NCBI RefSeq assembly: GCF_013359905.1
Contig: NZ_JABMCC010000089.1
Span: forward strand, 1-64,000
Direction: 5' to 3'
DNA from: Paenibacillus taichungensis
GTDB lineage: Bacteria > Bacillota > Bacilli > Paenibacillales > Paenibacillaceae
DNA length: 64,000 nucleotides
Within the stretch, counting starts at the first letter, position 1. Each line of letters begins with the position of its first letter. Position numbers and translations under genes: made by a program. This document shows, piece after piece, positions 8,476 through 19,500 of the stretch. The notes under the pieces are model-generated. The model was given only the letters and a program-made list of their open reading frames with translations. It was not told where the DNA came from and did no database searches.

Positions 8476-11268
8476 TTATTTAATCAGATTGTGAATCATC
8501 ATTGCTGCTTCTTCTCGAGTTAAGGAGCGTTTTGGCATAAATTTGTTACCAGGGTACCCGCTCATCACGGATTCTTGGGTCACAAGTTCTACACTCTCCT
8601 TGGCCCAAGTCGCGATTGTAGCTTGATCTTTATATTGAGCAGCAGACGACAGGGTTGATCCATTTTTCAACAACACGTTTGAAAGCATGCTTGCAGCTTG
8701 CTCTCTTGAAATGACCTCATTTGGACGATAGGTATTTTCATCAAACCCTTTAGTAATCTTATGTTCAATGGCCGAGGTAAGCTCTGAGACATACCAAGCT
8801 TCTGGATCAATATCTTTAAACGTTCCAGCATACGGTGATGATGATGTGTATCCCATGGCACGATTTAAGATGATTGCGAATTCAGCTCTGGTTACTTGCT
8901 TCTTGACCCCAAAAGTCCCGTTGGCGTAACCTTTAACAATTCCTTTGGAAGTTAGAGAAAGAATAGCTTCCTTTGCATAGCTACCATCTATATCAGAGTA
9001 GGCTCTAGGCTCTGTTTCTTCTTCAGGAATAACTTCAACATCACTATCACCTTTGGGACCTGGAACCGTTACAGTTCCAGTGCTGGTATCACTTGACGTA
9101 CTCCCCACAGATGATGGGTTTGTAACCGCTCCACCATTTCCTGGTGTCGGAGTAGTCGGCGTGGTACCACCGCCATTACCAGAACCTGGGCTGGTTGGTG
9201 TTGTATCGCCGCCATTACCCGGATCAACAATCGTTCCAGGAACAGTTGCCCCTCCACCATCTGCCGGTGCTGTGACACTGATTTCTTCTTTGGCTACAAC
9301 TGTTTCTGTTCCATCAGCATTCTTCACAACAGCAACGATCTCATAGTTGTATGTCCTGTTAGGATAAACGCCTGTCTCGCTAAAATTCAGCTTGCCATTG
9401 ACTGCGGAAACAATTCCATCGTCACGGCTCTCACCGGTTGCAGAGTTAACAAATGTTTTGCGATAGGTCCCGTCACCTAGAGGTGTGTACGTGGTTTGTG
9501 GGTTTCGCTCTACATATGTTACAGCACCCTCGATGGCATTAAAGTCAAAAGTAATAGTTCCTTCCCTCGGTTGCGAGGGTGTGATGACAATAGGCTGCGG
9601 TGCTGCTGGAGTGGTTACTTCGATGACGTTCGATTCCAATGTGCCATCAGCATTTCCAGCAACTACTTTATAGGTGTGGCTTTCTTCCGGACCCACATTA
9701 CCCACTGTCATTGAATTTATTGAACCGGTCCATACTTTGTTTGTGTCATCTTGAAATACATCATAATATGTCGCGCCTGTGACTGTAGCCCAACTCAGTC
9801 CAACCTGATCGTGATAGACTCTGTTCGCTTTCAGGGCCAGATCACCACTCGGTGCTTGACCTTGCACAGGCTCATTCGGAATTGTGACCACCTTGATCGC
9901 TACTTTACCTTTAACACCTTTTTTAAGAGCAGCGACTCTGTAGGTGTAAGTTGCGCCAGACCAGATGTCTTCAAGATCCTCTGTCCACCATGTGCCCATC
10001 GGAATACCGATAGTCATCCCGTCACGGGAGATCTCATATTCGTCCGCACCATCAACAGCGTCCCATTCTATACGAATTTTATTATATTGTAATTCCGTCA
10101 CTCGAAAGTTTTCAGGATACGGAAGTTGTGGTGTAATCAAAGTTTTTACACTCGTATACGCAGGTAAACCAGAGGTGAAATCATCCATTGCTAAGACAGA
10201 GTAATTGTAGGTTTCACCTTCATTTAAACCAGTATCCACGAATGTTGTTAAAGGACCCTCATAAATGATTAATTTTCCACGCATGACCTTGTACTCGTCT
10301 GCTTTTTCAACTGCATCCCAAGATAGATCAACTGAAGTTGATTTAGGGATGGCTACAAAATTATTCGGTTCTGGTAATTTCTTTGTTACCCCCATAATCC
10401 TGCCTTGTTCTCCCTCTATAGTTACACTTGACGGGGATCTCTTTAACCCGTACACATAAAGAGAATAAGGACGATCCGGGTCCAAACCAGTTATCGTGTA
10501 GGTTGTGTTCGGTCCTTCATACAGGAAGGTATTGTTTCTAATTACTCTGTATGTATTCGCACCATCAACGGGGTCCCATGAAAGTGTGATTGTATTCCAA
10601 GTTGACTCCACCTTCAACCCTTTGGGAGCTGGTAGCTTGTCTGGATCTTTTGTTGTTACAGTATCACGTTGTTCACCACTAGTTCCATGCTCATTTTCAG
10701 ACCATATATCTACAACATATCTCGTTTTTGGTGTTAACCCTGTAAGGGTGTATGATAGATCACTTCCACGATAAACTTCTTTGTTATCTACATGAACCAC
10801 GTAACTTGTTGCTCTTTCTGCCTCTTCCCAGCTTACAGTAAGGGAGGTTTCATCTGTAGTGACATTAAACTTCGGAGATGAAGGTGTTAACTGCTCTTTA
10901 GTTTTCACGATCATTATAGATTTTTCGCTTGGTGTACCGGCAAGATCGATGGCCCAAACTGCGATTTCATAGGATGTATTCGGAGCCCTATAAGTAACGA
11001 AGCTAGGTTCTTTATCTTTATAAACAGGGTTTCCGTCAATGGTCATAACATACTGTTCCGCCCCTTCTACTGCATCCCAGGTGGCATTGATCTCATGATC
11101 TGTTGTTTTTACTTGTAAGTTAGCTGGGGCCGATAATAGCACCTCCTCAGAAGTGATAGTATTCGTTTCTGCAGCGCTAACCTTGCCTTCCGCTAATGGC
11201 ACACTTGCTACTAACATGCTAGCTGATAAAACTAATGACAACAACTTACTGAATTTCGCTTTCCTCAT
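8476..11268 (-). CDS. Secreted FN3-repeat protein with C-terminal SLH domains
   Basis: The 930-residue protein has a signal peptide (about 1-32). About seven fibronectin type III-like units of 80-90 residues span roughly 45-670. Their repeated hallmarks are I.WDAV.GA..Y.V and the later LTP.T.Y-type turn. A low-complexity linker of Gly, Pro, Thr and Ser (about 675-765) follows. Three SLH repeats fill 765-930, for example YSDIDGSYAKEAILSLTSKG and GYPGNKFMPKRSLTREEAA. SLH repeats anchor proteins to the wall polymer, and FN3 arrays act as spacers or binding modules. It is probably a surface protein of the S-layer type without an evident enzyme domain. Start ATG has GGGG upstream. It has the same architecture as the 1806-residue protein at 16522-21942. 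The intergenic repeat copy 3 lies about 370 bases upstream. Confidence 0.85.
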   Translation of the reverse strand: MRKAKFSKLLSLVLSASMLVASVPLAEGKVSAAETNTITSEEVLLSAPANLQVKTTDHEINATWDAVEGAEQYVMTIDGNPVYKDKEPSFVTYRAPNTSYEIAVWAIDLAGTPSEKSIMIVKTKEQLTPSSPKFNVTTDETSLTVSWEEAERATSYVVHVDNKEVYRGSDLSYTLTGLTPKTRYVVDIWSENEHGTSGEQRDTVTTKDPDKLPAPKGLKVESTWNTITLSWDPVDGANTYRVIRNNTFLYEGPNTTYTITGLDPDRPYSLYVYGLKRSPSSVTIEGEQGRIMGVTKKLPEPNNFVAIPKSTSVDLSWDAVEKADEYKVMRGKLIIYEGPLTTFVDTGLNEGETYNYSVLAMDDFTSGLPAYTSVKTLITPQLPYPENFRVTELQYNKIRIEWDAVDGADEYEISRDGMTIGIPMGTWWTEDLEDIWSGATYTYRVAALKKGVKGKVAIKVVTIPNEPVQGQAPSGDLALKANRVYHDQVGLSWATVTGATYYDVFQDDTNKVWTGSINSMTVGNVGPEESHTYKVVAGNADGTLESNVIEVTTPAAPQPIVITPSQPREGTITFDFNAIEGAVTYVERNPQTTYTPLGDGTYRKTFVNSATGESRDDGIVSAVNGKLNFSETGVYPNRTYNYEIVAVVKNADGTETVVAKEEISVTAPADGGGATVPGTIVDPGNGGDTTPTSPGSGNGGGTTPTTPTPGNGGAVTNPSSVGSTSSDTSTGTVTVPGPKGDSDVEVIPEEETEPRAYSDIDGSYAKEAILSLTSKGIVKGYANGTFGVKKQVTRAEFAIILNRAMGYTSSSPYAGTFKDIDPEAWYVSELTSAIEHKITKGFDENTYRPNEVISREQAASMLSNVLLKNGSTLSSAAQYKDQATIATWAKESVELVTQESVMSGYPGNKFMPKRSLTREEAAMMIHNLIK

Positions 11269-11636
11269 ATTGCTTGTATCCCCTTTTTCTATTTTCGCAT
11301 TTATGGTTTTGCGTAAACCTAATGAAAACTTCTAGTTAGAAGTTCACATAAAGCTAGAATCCTGTTCTCCCTTTATGTCAATCTCTAAATTCCTACTTTT
11401 ACGCAACTCGTTCATAGTTTGTAACCTTAAGTACTGCTGTGGCCTTTAACCCGATTCAAACCATGGGCTTAGAAGCGGATGATCACTTAATGCTATCAAC
11501 TGATCTGTTCCCGCTACTAAAATGACGATTATCCCTAAAATAATGCTATAAAATAATAATTGTTCCCTTAACGTCAAAACATTTCTTAAACACAGGTATT
11601 TTGAATTCCCAAAGCTACTTAATCTTGTAAATAATA

Positions 11637-11736
11637 AGGATATTTTACCATGTGTTTTGGATAATAAATAGGTATTTTATCCCATTGTTATTATAAAATC
11701 TGTTTTTTTATATCATTTAATTTAGATATATATCTA
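11637..11736. repeat. Dispersed intergenic repeat, copy 3 (with palindrome)
   Basis: atattttaccatgt ... taaataggtattttatccca ... tagatatatatcta matches the copy at 5540-5642. The palindrome at 11723-11736 is perfect over 14 bases. ttcatccttgtcc follows at about 11751. Confidence 0.65.
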
Positions 11737-11798
11737 ATTCAAAACCAAAATTCATCCTTGTCCAGGTAACTCTACACAACGTAAACGAGCGGGTAATT

Positions 11799-11838
11799 AA
11801 AAAGGTGTAGAATGGATTTTCCAATCCAACACCTTTTT
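11799..11838 (-). terminator. Rho-independent terminator of the HTH gene
   Basis: AAAAAGGTGT ... TACACCTTTTT long stem on the minus strand, just after the stop at 11851. Confidence 0.8.
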
Positions 11839-11850
11839 GGAACCGAACTA

Positions 11851-12117
11851 TCACTGAGTTGCTACATTTTTTAGAGATTCATGGTATTTTTTATCTAGCT
11901 CCAACCAAAAATCAGCCGGCGGACTGAACACCTTAGCAAGTTTTTCAGCAAAATCCTGAGTTACTTCCTCGCTACCCATAAAAAACGGTACTAGTCTTTC
12001 ATTACTGAGCCCTATTTCCCGAGATAAGTCATCCAGAACCATTCCATTATTCGATAAGAGTTCAATAACCTTATCCCCAAGAGAGATCACTTCTGGAGCT
12101 AAATATTCATTCTTCAA
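11851..12117 (-). CDS. HigA/XRE-like helix-turn-helix protein
   Basis: This 88-residue protein starts with TTG at 12117 after a GGGGGA-type site. It fits the HigA-like XRE domain. An early LAPEVISLGDKVIELL opening is followed by a helix-turn-helix (LDDLSREIGLSNERLVPFF). FAEKLAKVFSPPADFWLELD comes next and matches the usual A..L...F......WL.L ending. HigA-type proteins bind DNA and often neutralise HigB or ImmA/IrrE-like partners. No toxin gene is adjacent, so this is an orphan antitoxin-like regulator. Its N-terminal part is not a canonical full XRE domain, so DNA binding is inferred. Confidence 0.65.
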   Translation of the reverse strand: MKNEYLAPEVISLGDKVIELLSNNGMVLDDLSREIGLSNERLVPFFMGSEEVTQDFAEKLAKVFSPPADFWLELDKKYHESLKNVATQ

Positions 12118-12819
12118 TTGTATTTTCCCCCACTGAATTTAATAGTTTTACTTTTCCCCACGACACCAAAGAATCACACTATAATCCGACCAACCCTCGT
12201 TATGATCTTCTATTGTTAATATGTACCGATCCTGGTCCTTCAATCAAATTATTATTCGAAAGAAGAAGTCATAGTCCTTACTTCATTAAGAAACTATCTT
12301 AACAACTCAGAACACTCCAGCCTTATTTGAAAAGTACATTTGAAATATATCATTAAACATCAAAATTGTAAAACATGAATTACATTAATTACGTCCATGT
12401 TTTACTGAAATGTCTCTTACGAATTACCTCCACAATCTCAAAACGGTATATAAATTTATAGACGAGTGCTGAACAGCAGATTATTCATTGATTCTCGCTC
12501 CATTCTTGTTCCAAATCTATAGCTACGCTTGTTCTACGAGTTCTACCACGCCACTACAAGCTCGAACATGGTTTTTTGGAGATCGCGAGATAACATTTTA
12601 TTGGAAGAGATCCCCCCATAAATCTTCTATATTTTCCATATCCCATCAACAAAAAACATCAAAAAAGGCCATCCAGTAATTACCGGATAGCCTGATATTA
12701 CGAAAAACGCAATAATAGCGATTTTGGATGAAAGAATGTTCTTACCTCCATGTGAAGTTTAGAGTAACAGATATCGTTCTGCCAGTTGTCTATAGGGTGC
12801 AAAATTAATGGAGGCATAA
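12118..12819. other. Long gene-poor gap
   Basis: About 700 bases hold no supported gene. The only clear element is a terminator-like hairpin at 12661-12694 on the minus strand, which can serve the gene ending at 12820. A 63-codon plus-strand frame at 12488-12679 lacks a ribosome binding site and ends inside that hairpin, so it is not called. Confidence 0.6.
12661..12694 (-). terminator. Rho-independent terminator
   Basis: Minus strand GGCTATCCGGTAA / TTACTGGATGGCC stem followed by TTTTTT. Confidence 0.75.
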
Positions 12820-14394
12820 CTAATTGAATTTTGTAGTATATAACTTGTAGATATCTTCTACATTGAGCTCGATATTCGTATGCTCACCTAGAAAATAAAA
12901 CTTTGTATTATAAGCTTCAATGTGGTTCATTAACTTAAAGTACATGCTGTGACTCAAAACAGTTGTGTTAACAAACACGGCATCAGCGGACTCGATAAAT
13001 TTAAAACTTCGGTTTAACTCAACGACGTGGACAAATCTAAAATTTGTCAGTTTCTCGCGTAGTCTTTGTTGCCAATGTTGATGCCCTCCGATAATCACAC
13101 CGTTAATTCTACTTAAGAATCGAATCATTTCATCCATATCTATCGTTAATGGTTCTATCTTTTCCTCTTCAGACCTTAGACTGGCTACAAGTTTCCGCAG
13201 AGCTATGACTTCTTTATTATTGCTTTTTGTTTCTCTAATTAACGATCGAAGTTCTTGTATTTCAAGTTCTTTTTCAAGCAATTCCTTTTCTAATTTTTCT
13301 GTATTGATCCTTGACTGTTCCGCAGCCGAATCTGTTTGTCTTTTTTCTTTCATGTTATCCTTTTTGTAGAGATCAAATTCCTCGCGCATATGCTTAATAT
13401 CTAGCAATAGTTGCCCTTGAGATTCACTTAAGGCTAACTTTCGAGCGATCTGATAATCCTTATGAATACCACAGAAAAACAGGAATGAGATGAACAAAAT
13501 TTCCAACTGCTCATCTGTCCAACGTTGATTATTCTGGGCTTCTTCAAGTAAGGCAGTGAGATGATCAATCATATGTTTATCAGGTTGAATCTGCTTAAAC
13601 CATTCCATTCCAATTATCCCGAAATACCTCAAGTTCATGCTATGTAATACGGAGATATATGGTTCACACGAACCGAGAGTGAATTCTCTCTGACCTGTTT
13701 TTTTTGATAGCCTGGTTGAACTACCTTTTAACAGGCTGCCTTCATATTCATTAGTAACAGAATTAAAAAATACTTCTAAACTTTTGGATTTTTGTAAGTT
13801 CTTGATTAAATGTATTAACTTTTCACTTCGAAGATTGTGTACAGGATCTGCCTTTTGTTTGCTTTCTACCGTAAACATGTTATATAAAATCAGCTGCCTA
13901 TGTTGATACAGTTGTTCCATTAAATCCTTGTATATAAATACAGGATATTCTTTTAGAAAACACAACGAGTCTGCAACCGAGAAGGCACTTGCACTTAAAT
14001 CTCTGTTTATAGCAGTTTGTTCCTGATTCTCTGAATATTTATAAGCATCGAATTCCTTGTTTTTCTTTACATATTCCCAGACCTTGCGGTACCCTTTTCG
14101 AATGAGATTAAACAATGAATCATAATTTCCCTCGTGAGCTGCAAGAGCAGTAATCGCAAATGCCTTTATTGTAGCATGGACTTGAACAAGGGGTTGCATA
14201 GTCAACTTCCTTGATAAGGATATATCTATATCACTTAATACCTCAAAATAATCCTCTTCTCGCGACGCATAAATTTTATCAATATCTGTGTAAAGATAGT
14301 CGATCTCCCCTAGGCAATATGACAATGTTAAGTAGTGTTGAATTGGGCTGTTTTGTAAGTCATCGGATTGTTGATTTGATCCCACTGTATTCAT
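12820..14394 (-). CDS. Coiled-coil protein with DUF2325-like C-terminal domain
   Basis: The 524-residue product has a long helical N-terminal region (1 to about 330) of unknown fold. A charged coiled coil follows at about 345-410 (KLEKELLEKELEIQELRSLI). The last 95 residues resemble the DUF2325 family, with VIIGGHQHWQQRLREKL near residue 433, then ADAVFVNTTVLSHSMYFK and FYFLGEHTN. Family members have this GG....(10 or so residues)...D.V...T...SH pattern with an unknown role. Start ATG has GTGAGGAA upstream. It is read toward the terminator at 12661. The next gene (14698-16137) is about 300 bases upstream and is also unfamiliar. The order of a helical scaffold and a small Rossmann-like end suggests a sensor or nucleotide-binding function, but I cannot assign one. 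Confidence 0.6.
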   Translation of the reverse strand: MNTVGSNQQSDDLQNSPIQHYLTLSYCLGEIDYLYTDIDKIYASREEDYFEVLSDIDISLSRKLTMQPLVQVHATIKAFAITALAAHEGNYDSLFNLIRKGYRKVWEYVKKNKEFDAYKYSENQEQTAINRDLSASAFSVADSLCFLKEYPVFIYKDLMEQLYQHRQLILYNMFTVESKQKADPVHNLRSEKLIHLIKNLQKSKSLEVFFNSVTNEYEGSLLKGSSTRLSKKTGQREFTLGSCEPYISVLHSMNLRYFGIIGMEWFKQIQPDKHMIDHLTALLEEAQNNQRWTDEQLEILFISFLFFCGIHKDYQIARKLALSESQGQLLLDIKHMREEFDLYKKDNMKEKRQTDSAAEQSRINTEKLEKELLEKELEIQELRSLIRETKSNNKEVIALRKLVASLRSEEEKIEPLTIDMDEMIRFLSRINGVIIGGHQHWQQRLREKLTNFRFVHVVELNRSFKFIESADAVFVNTTVLSHSMYFKLMNHIEAYNTKFYFLGEHTNIELNVEDIYKLYTTKFN

Positions 14395-14697
14395 GCGTTC
14401 CTCACCTATCTTTAGAATATGAAGTACTCAGCTTCTCCAGCTAAATTAAACATTAAACCGTTTCTCTGCTATATCATCATATTATATCCTAGGATGGCAG
14501 AGTTAGAATAAGGACTTGTAGTGAATGTAGGCCACAGATTACACACTATTTGATCGTATCTCATTTTCAAAAGTCTATAAACGCCCATCCAATACTAGAA
14601 AATAGATACCCGGCCTTAGCTGCAGGAGTCAAGAATCGGGACCAATTGTATGGAAGCTATAATTTTTGATCGACTTATTCACAAACCATACAGTCAT
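14395..14697. other. Intergenic gap
   Basis: About 300 AT-rich bases. I see no gene, terminator hairpin or repeat here. Confidence 0.5.
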
Positions 14698-16137
14698 TTA
14701 TGCGGTAACAACCTCAACAATTTGAAGTTGCTCGTGCAATGATAATATTTGGAGTCTTTCTGTGATATCAAGCTCATCAAAAAAGTATCTCTTGCTTAAA
14801 CCGTGTTGAGAAGGATCACGGTAGCTTTTGAAGTTAGAGTCAAAGTAATCCAACAATCTCTTGATATCTTTGGTTAGAAAACCAATTGTGAGCTCAGCAA
14901 AATCTAAAACGCGAGCTCTGTTGATGAGATTTTGATAGTTTCGTTTCGTTGTTGTTCTAAGTAAATAGGAACCGTTTTTATCTCGAAAAAGCATTAAGTA
15001 ACCGCCTGGTTTCAAGCAGGTGTCTTGCTCTTTATCCAATTGATTGAGTTTTATATGAATGTCTTCTTGAAAATCCAAACTAGTAATGGTCAAAATATCA
15101 TCCTGGTCAAGGTTAAACCAACTTAATCCCGAGAGCCCATCTTCTTTAACAGTAACCAATTTGTGTTCGAACTGCTTTTTCACAAATCTGAACATTCTAT
15201 TTACGTCGTCACTCTTGAAATGTGAAACTATCTCTAGCTGATGCATTTGTCCATATTGTGTAAAGAGAGTATCACGGACGCTATCTCCTTTAGTTGTTCT
15301 AAAACCATAAAGGTTGTATTTAGAAATTCTAACTAAGTATATATAACCAGATACAGGTATGCGTGTTTTAGGTTTGTGATTATTCACTCTCGTCGTTTGA
15401 TATTCTTGATAGTCCGATGAAGTATCCAAAACATCCTCTTCTTCACTCTCTTCTTCAAGTGAGTCCGATAACCATTCATCATCATGTAAATGACGTTGGC
15501 CATTAAAGATTTCTCTCCAGCCTCCAACAAAGTACATAGTTGGCTCACTCATGCACATTTTAAGATGGAGTTCAAATTCGCGTAAATGAATAGGATCTAA
15601 ATGACCATCTTCATTAACAATTTCCGAAAAATCGTATGACCGGTAAATTTGAATGGCACGCATGATCATATCCTCAATACTTCTAATTTCATACTCGTCT
15701 AAGTCAAATATAAGTTCTTTACGTTTTAATTGTTTTACAATCATTCGAGAGGCAATGGGGGGGATACTTGTTGGGACTTCTACGATACTCTTTTGCTCCT
15801 CAATGTCGTCTTCAATAAAGAAATTGCAAAGAAGGATTTCCTCCGTTTTATCGATCATCTCATTGGCATCATCCCAATACTTACCATCGATGCTGTACTT
15901 ACTAACTAAATCGGCATAATCAAATTGTACTGGCAAGTAGAACTCATATCCCATATCACGGTACTCGTTATTTGATGATTTACGCTGCTGCAATTTGTAG
16001 AATGCATACTCTAGAGTTTTTGAGTATTTCTTTAATGTCTTATATTCACGATGTAAACGGAAAACCGTATCCTTAGATTTGGCCACATAATCTTGACCAG
16101 CTGAGTACCATTCTAATATGAATTGGTAATTGCCCAT
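14698..16137 (-). CDS. Protein with GIY-YIG/T5orf172-like segments
   Basis: The 479-residue protein has a helical N-terminus and a highly acidic stretch at about 225-240 (LEEESEEEDVLD). From about residue 262, SGYIYLVRISKYNLYGFRTT followed by a long helix resembles the GIY-YIG-like T5orf172/MUG113 fold, in which a Y.YL.......K.G.T pattern opens the domain. A second similar segment begins near 367 (PGGYLMLFRDKNGSYLLRTT), so the C-terminal half may be a tandem pair. The catalytic Arg and Glu of active GIY-YIG nucleases cannot be fixed with confidence, so it may be a binding-only version. Start ATG has a GGGGGATAGGGA upstream region. No terminator was found nearby. The function is not known. Confidence 0.5.
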   Translation of the reverse strand: MGNYQFILEWYSAGQDYVAKSKDTVFRLHREYKTLKKYSKTLEYAFYKLQQRKSSNNEYRDMGYEFYLPVQFDYADLVSKYSIDGKYWDDANEMIDKTEEILLCNFFIEDDIEEQKSIVEVPTSIPPIASRMIVKQLKRKELIFDLDEYEIRSIEDMIMRAIQIYRSYDFSEIVNEDGHLDPIHLREFELHLKMCMSEPTMYFVGGWREIFNGQRHLHDDEWLSDSLEEESEEEDVLDTSSDYQEYQTTRVNNHKPKTRIPVSGYIYLVRISKYNLYGFRTTKGDSVRDTLFTQYGQMHQLEIVSHFKSDDVNRMFRFVKKQFEHKLVTVKEDGLSGLSWFNLDQDDILTITSLDFQEDIHIKLNQLDKEQDTCLKPGGYLMLFRDKNGSYLLRTTTKRNYQNLINRARVLDFAELTIGFLTKDIKRLLDYFDSNFKSYRDPSQHGLSKRYFFDELDITERLQILSLHEQLQIVEVVTA

Positions 16138-16521
16138 TCCCTATCCCCCTATCACTTAGCCATTTTTGGTAATGAACTCGTTATATCCATTATTGTCCAA
16201 AGTTTGGTGAGTTAAAAGAGTTAAATTATAAAAAATGGAAATACACCTCAAATTGCTCCACTCAAACTTTTGGTTTTGGACGTTGTTGAGTGCTTAGATA
16301 TAAACACATTTCACTACTGAAGCATTAATGGATCGGGTTCAAACTAAGTACAGTTGTAACCATGGCGATCAACAACATAGATTGGAGTATTCTTTCGTTT
16401 TCCTTGGACAATTGAACCACCTTTAAGAGAATGAAACTCTGTTTAGTATGTCCATCAATTTTTGTAAAAAAAAGAGAAAGTACTGTTATTAGCACTTTCT
16501 CTTTTTACTACGGCATTACGA
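16138..16521. other. Intergenic gap with terminator
   Basis: No gene is seen. The only clear element is the terminator at 16466-16507, which belongs to the giant SLH gene that ends at 16522. Confidence 0.6.
16466..16507 (-). terminator. Rho-independent terminator
   Basis: AAAGAGAAAGTGCTAA / GTACTTTCTCTTTTTTT hairpin on the minus strand. Confidence 0.85.
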
Positions 16522-19500
16522 TTATTTTTGTGAAAGTTCTCTTAGACGATATATTAATGTAGCTGCTTCTGCACGTGTTAGACCTTTCTTTGGCCGGAAA
16601 GTATTATCAGGGTATCCCTTCACTAATTGCTCCTCCATAGCCATTTTTACATCCTGGGCAGCCCATACCGCAATATCGGATTCATCGTTAAACTGCTGTA
16701 CAGATGCTTCAGGTTTAGCCCCCTCACTTAATAGAACATTGATTAACATTTTAGCTGCTTGCTCACGATTGACAAGAGCTACTGGACGAAACTCAAGGGC
16801 ACTAAAACCTTTTGCTATCCCATTAACGATGGCTGCATTTAGTTCTGGTGCATACCAAGCAGCATCGTTAACATCTTTAAAGGTCAGGGTGATCGACTCA
16901 TCTGGACTCACGGCCAAGGTACGGACGATCAATGCAGCGAATTCCATTCGTGTGATCTGCTTATCAGGAGCAAACATCTCGAATGTAATGCCTTTAATAA
17001 TCCCGTCTTTGGCCAAACTTTCAATTTCTTTTTTAGCGAAATTAGTTGAGATATCTTTGAAGATACCTGTATTTGAATTTGTGTTACTTGGGATTGTATT
17101 ATCCTCTGGCTTAATCTCATTTCCCTCTTCTTTAGTTTCTTCGGTTTTTGAAGGTGGATTTGGATTAGAAGCTGTTGGTTCGGCTTGTGTCCAAGCTAAC
17201 ACCGTTGTTCCTTCCAGACTCAAGCCGCCTGGATTCATTGCCTTAATTTTATACTCATATGAGGTTGCTGGAACCAAACCAGTCTCTATAAATCGTGTTT
17301 GTCCGGCCTTAATTCGGCCAACCTCCTTACCATTACGGTAGATCACCAGATGGGTATAACCTTTAGTATCTACCTGTTTAAAATCAAGTGTAACGGTTTG
17401 TGTTGTACTTGTCGCTGTGATATTGCTTGGAGCTGGTGGTAATGTCCACAGCTCTACACGTACGCTCTCTGAAGGAATACCGTCGCTATTTTCCACGACG
17501 ATCTGCACTGGATACGATGTTCCAGGTTGCAGACCATCGATTCGGATTGGTAGCTTATCTCCACGCCACAATTCTGTCCCTTGCTCATCAATCACTACAT
17601 ATTCTTGAGCGTTTTCCACTTCTGGGAATCGAATTTCAGCCGAATCAGTGCCGGTCACTATCTCCAAGTCTTTAAGAGATACGGGACCTGTCGCCGTTGT
17701 TGCGGTTAACTCAATTCCGCGCCCTTCACCACCCTGGTTAACTGGCTTAATCTCGTATTTGTAAGCAGTTCCGGGTTGAAGATTCTTATCCATATAGATA
17801 ACTTCCCCGCTACCTATGTCCACCTTGGCAACTTCCTGTCCATCACGTTCAATCACGTATTTTAAAACTTCTTGTCCTACTGTTTTCAGCTCAATCGTTA
17901 CCGATCCAGACTTAACTTCCGTAATTTTCGCGTTAGCTTCGCTTAACTGTGCCTTGGTAACGAGCTGAACCGGAACTCCACTAGATAAGTCACCTGTCTT
18001 ATTGACCGCATACAACGTTAGATTATATGCATGTCCTACTTGCAGTTGAGTTAACTGTGCGGCTGATTGTGATCCATTGTAGTACACATAGCCATTCGCC
18101 TCATCTTTCAGCACGTACCGAATAGCACCTGGTGGATCTGTCCATGTCAGGGTAGCTTCAGTATAATCTGCATCAACCTGAATTAATTCAGGTGCTTCCG
18201 TTTTTGTGCTCCAGACAATCTCGGATGCTTTACCCGAGCCAGATGCATTTTCGGCCGCTACAGCAAACCGATACTCGGTACCTGGCTGTAAATCAGATAT
18301 CCGAAGAGAAGGTGTAGTAACCTCAACTAGATTTCCTTGATCATCCGTCACCCAATACCTCTCGGCTGTTGAATCAGCAGTCCATCCCAGTACCAGCTCT
18401 CTTTCGCCTACTTTTTGAATCTGTAGGCCAGATGGCCGAGATGGTTTCGTTGTAAATCCAAATGAAAATGGTGCTCCGAATCCTGAATTGTTCCCTGCTA
18501 CCACAGTACCAGTATACGTTGTACTACCTTTAAGCTGTGTCATGGTGTAAATCAAATCAGTAGTAACATATTCTGTACCATCATTTAAAACAATTTTATA
18601 GACTGTCGCTCCGGTAACATTACTTATCAGTACATCTGCTTGCGTCTCCTCTATACTGGTTACCTCAACTGAATCAACTTGCTCTGGCAGCGTAAACGAT
18701 CGGAGCTCCTGAGCCTTTCCTTGTCCAGTATGATTGATAGCTACAAGTGATACGGTATATTCAGTGCCAGCTGTTAGGCCTGTAACTTCATGTTGCAAAT
18801 CAGCCCCGTTGTACTCCATCACTTGCAATCCATTAGGGTCAGTTACCTGCAGTTGATACGAATGTGCGCTTTGTACGCTTTGCCATTGAGCTAAGAATCC
18901 CATTGTGCTGTAGTTACTCAATTTCAAAGAATTCATTTGAGCCGGTAGAGTCAGGACTTCCAGCGGATTGGACAATTCGCCCTCCCCTGTATCGTTACCA
19001 GCAGAGATTGAATACGTATAGTTTGTTCCAGCTGTTAGGCCCAAATCTGCATAACTGAGATCTTGGTCTGATCCTTGGAACAGCAACTCTTCACCACGGT
19101 ACAAATCATAATAGGTTGCTGTTGTTACACTTTGCCACTCGGTTGTAATACTGTTCTCTTTAATCTCCACTGACGTGAATCCAATTGGAGTGGATGGTAA
19201 GGTTAAAAAGCCAGTACTCGTTGCGACGCTTGCTCCTGTTGCGTTCATTGCCCAAACTTGTAAGGTATACAGACTCCCTGGTTCTAAACCAGTTAAAGAT
19301 TGCTGTGTCGCTGATGCCACTGAGTCATGGCGAACCTGCCCCTGATGATCAGTAAGTACCAATCTGTATTCCGTGGCACTTTGAACCGGCTCTATCGTTA
19401 CATTCATTGAATCAGGTGTCCGGAAAACAGGCTTAATATTAACTATCGGGCTGTCCGGATATGTCTGCACTTCAGCGCGGGCTTCAGACGCACCCACATG

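Larger units (their letters stand above)
11269..11850. other. Intergenic region with repeat unit 3
   Basis: No gene is seen. It contains the third dispersed repeat (11637-11736 and the following ccttgtcc) and the terminator of the HTH gene (11799-11838). The stretch 11340-11630 shows nothing I can name. Confidence 0.6.

Noticed and set aside
8476..11268. Enzyme domain in the FN3/SLH protein
   Set aside because: All segments fit FN3, linker or SLH; no catalytic motif could be found.
12488..12679. 63-codon plus-strand frame
   Set aside because: No ribosome binding site, odd composition, and its end runs into a terminator hairpin.
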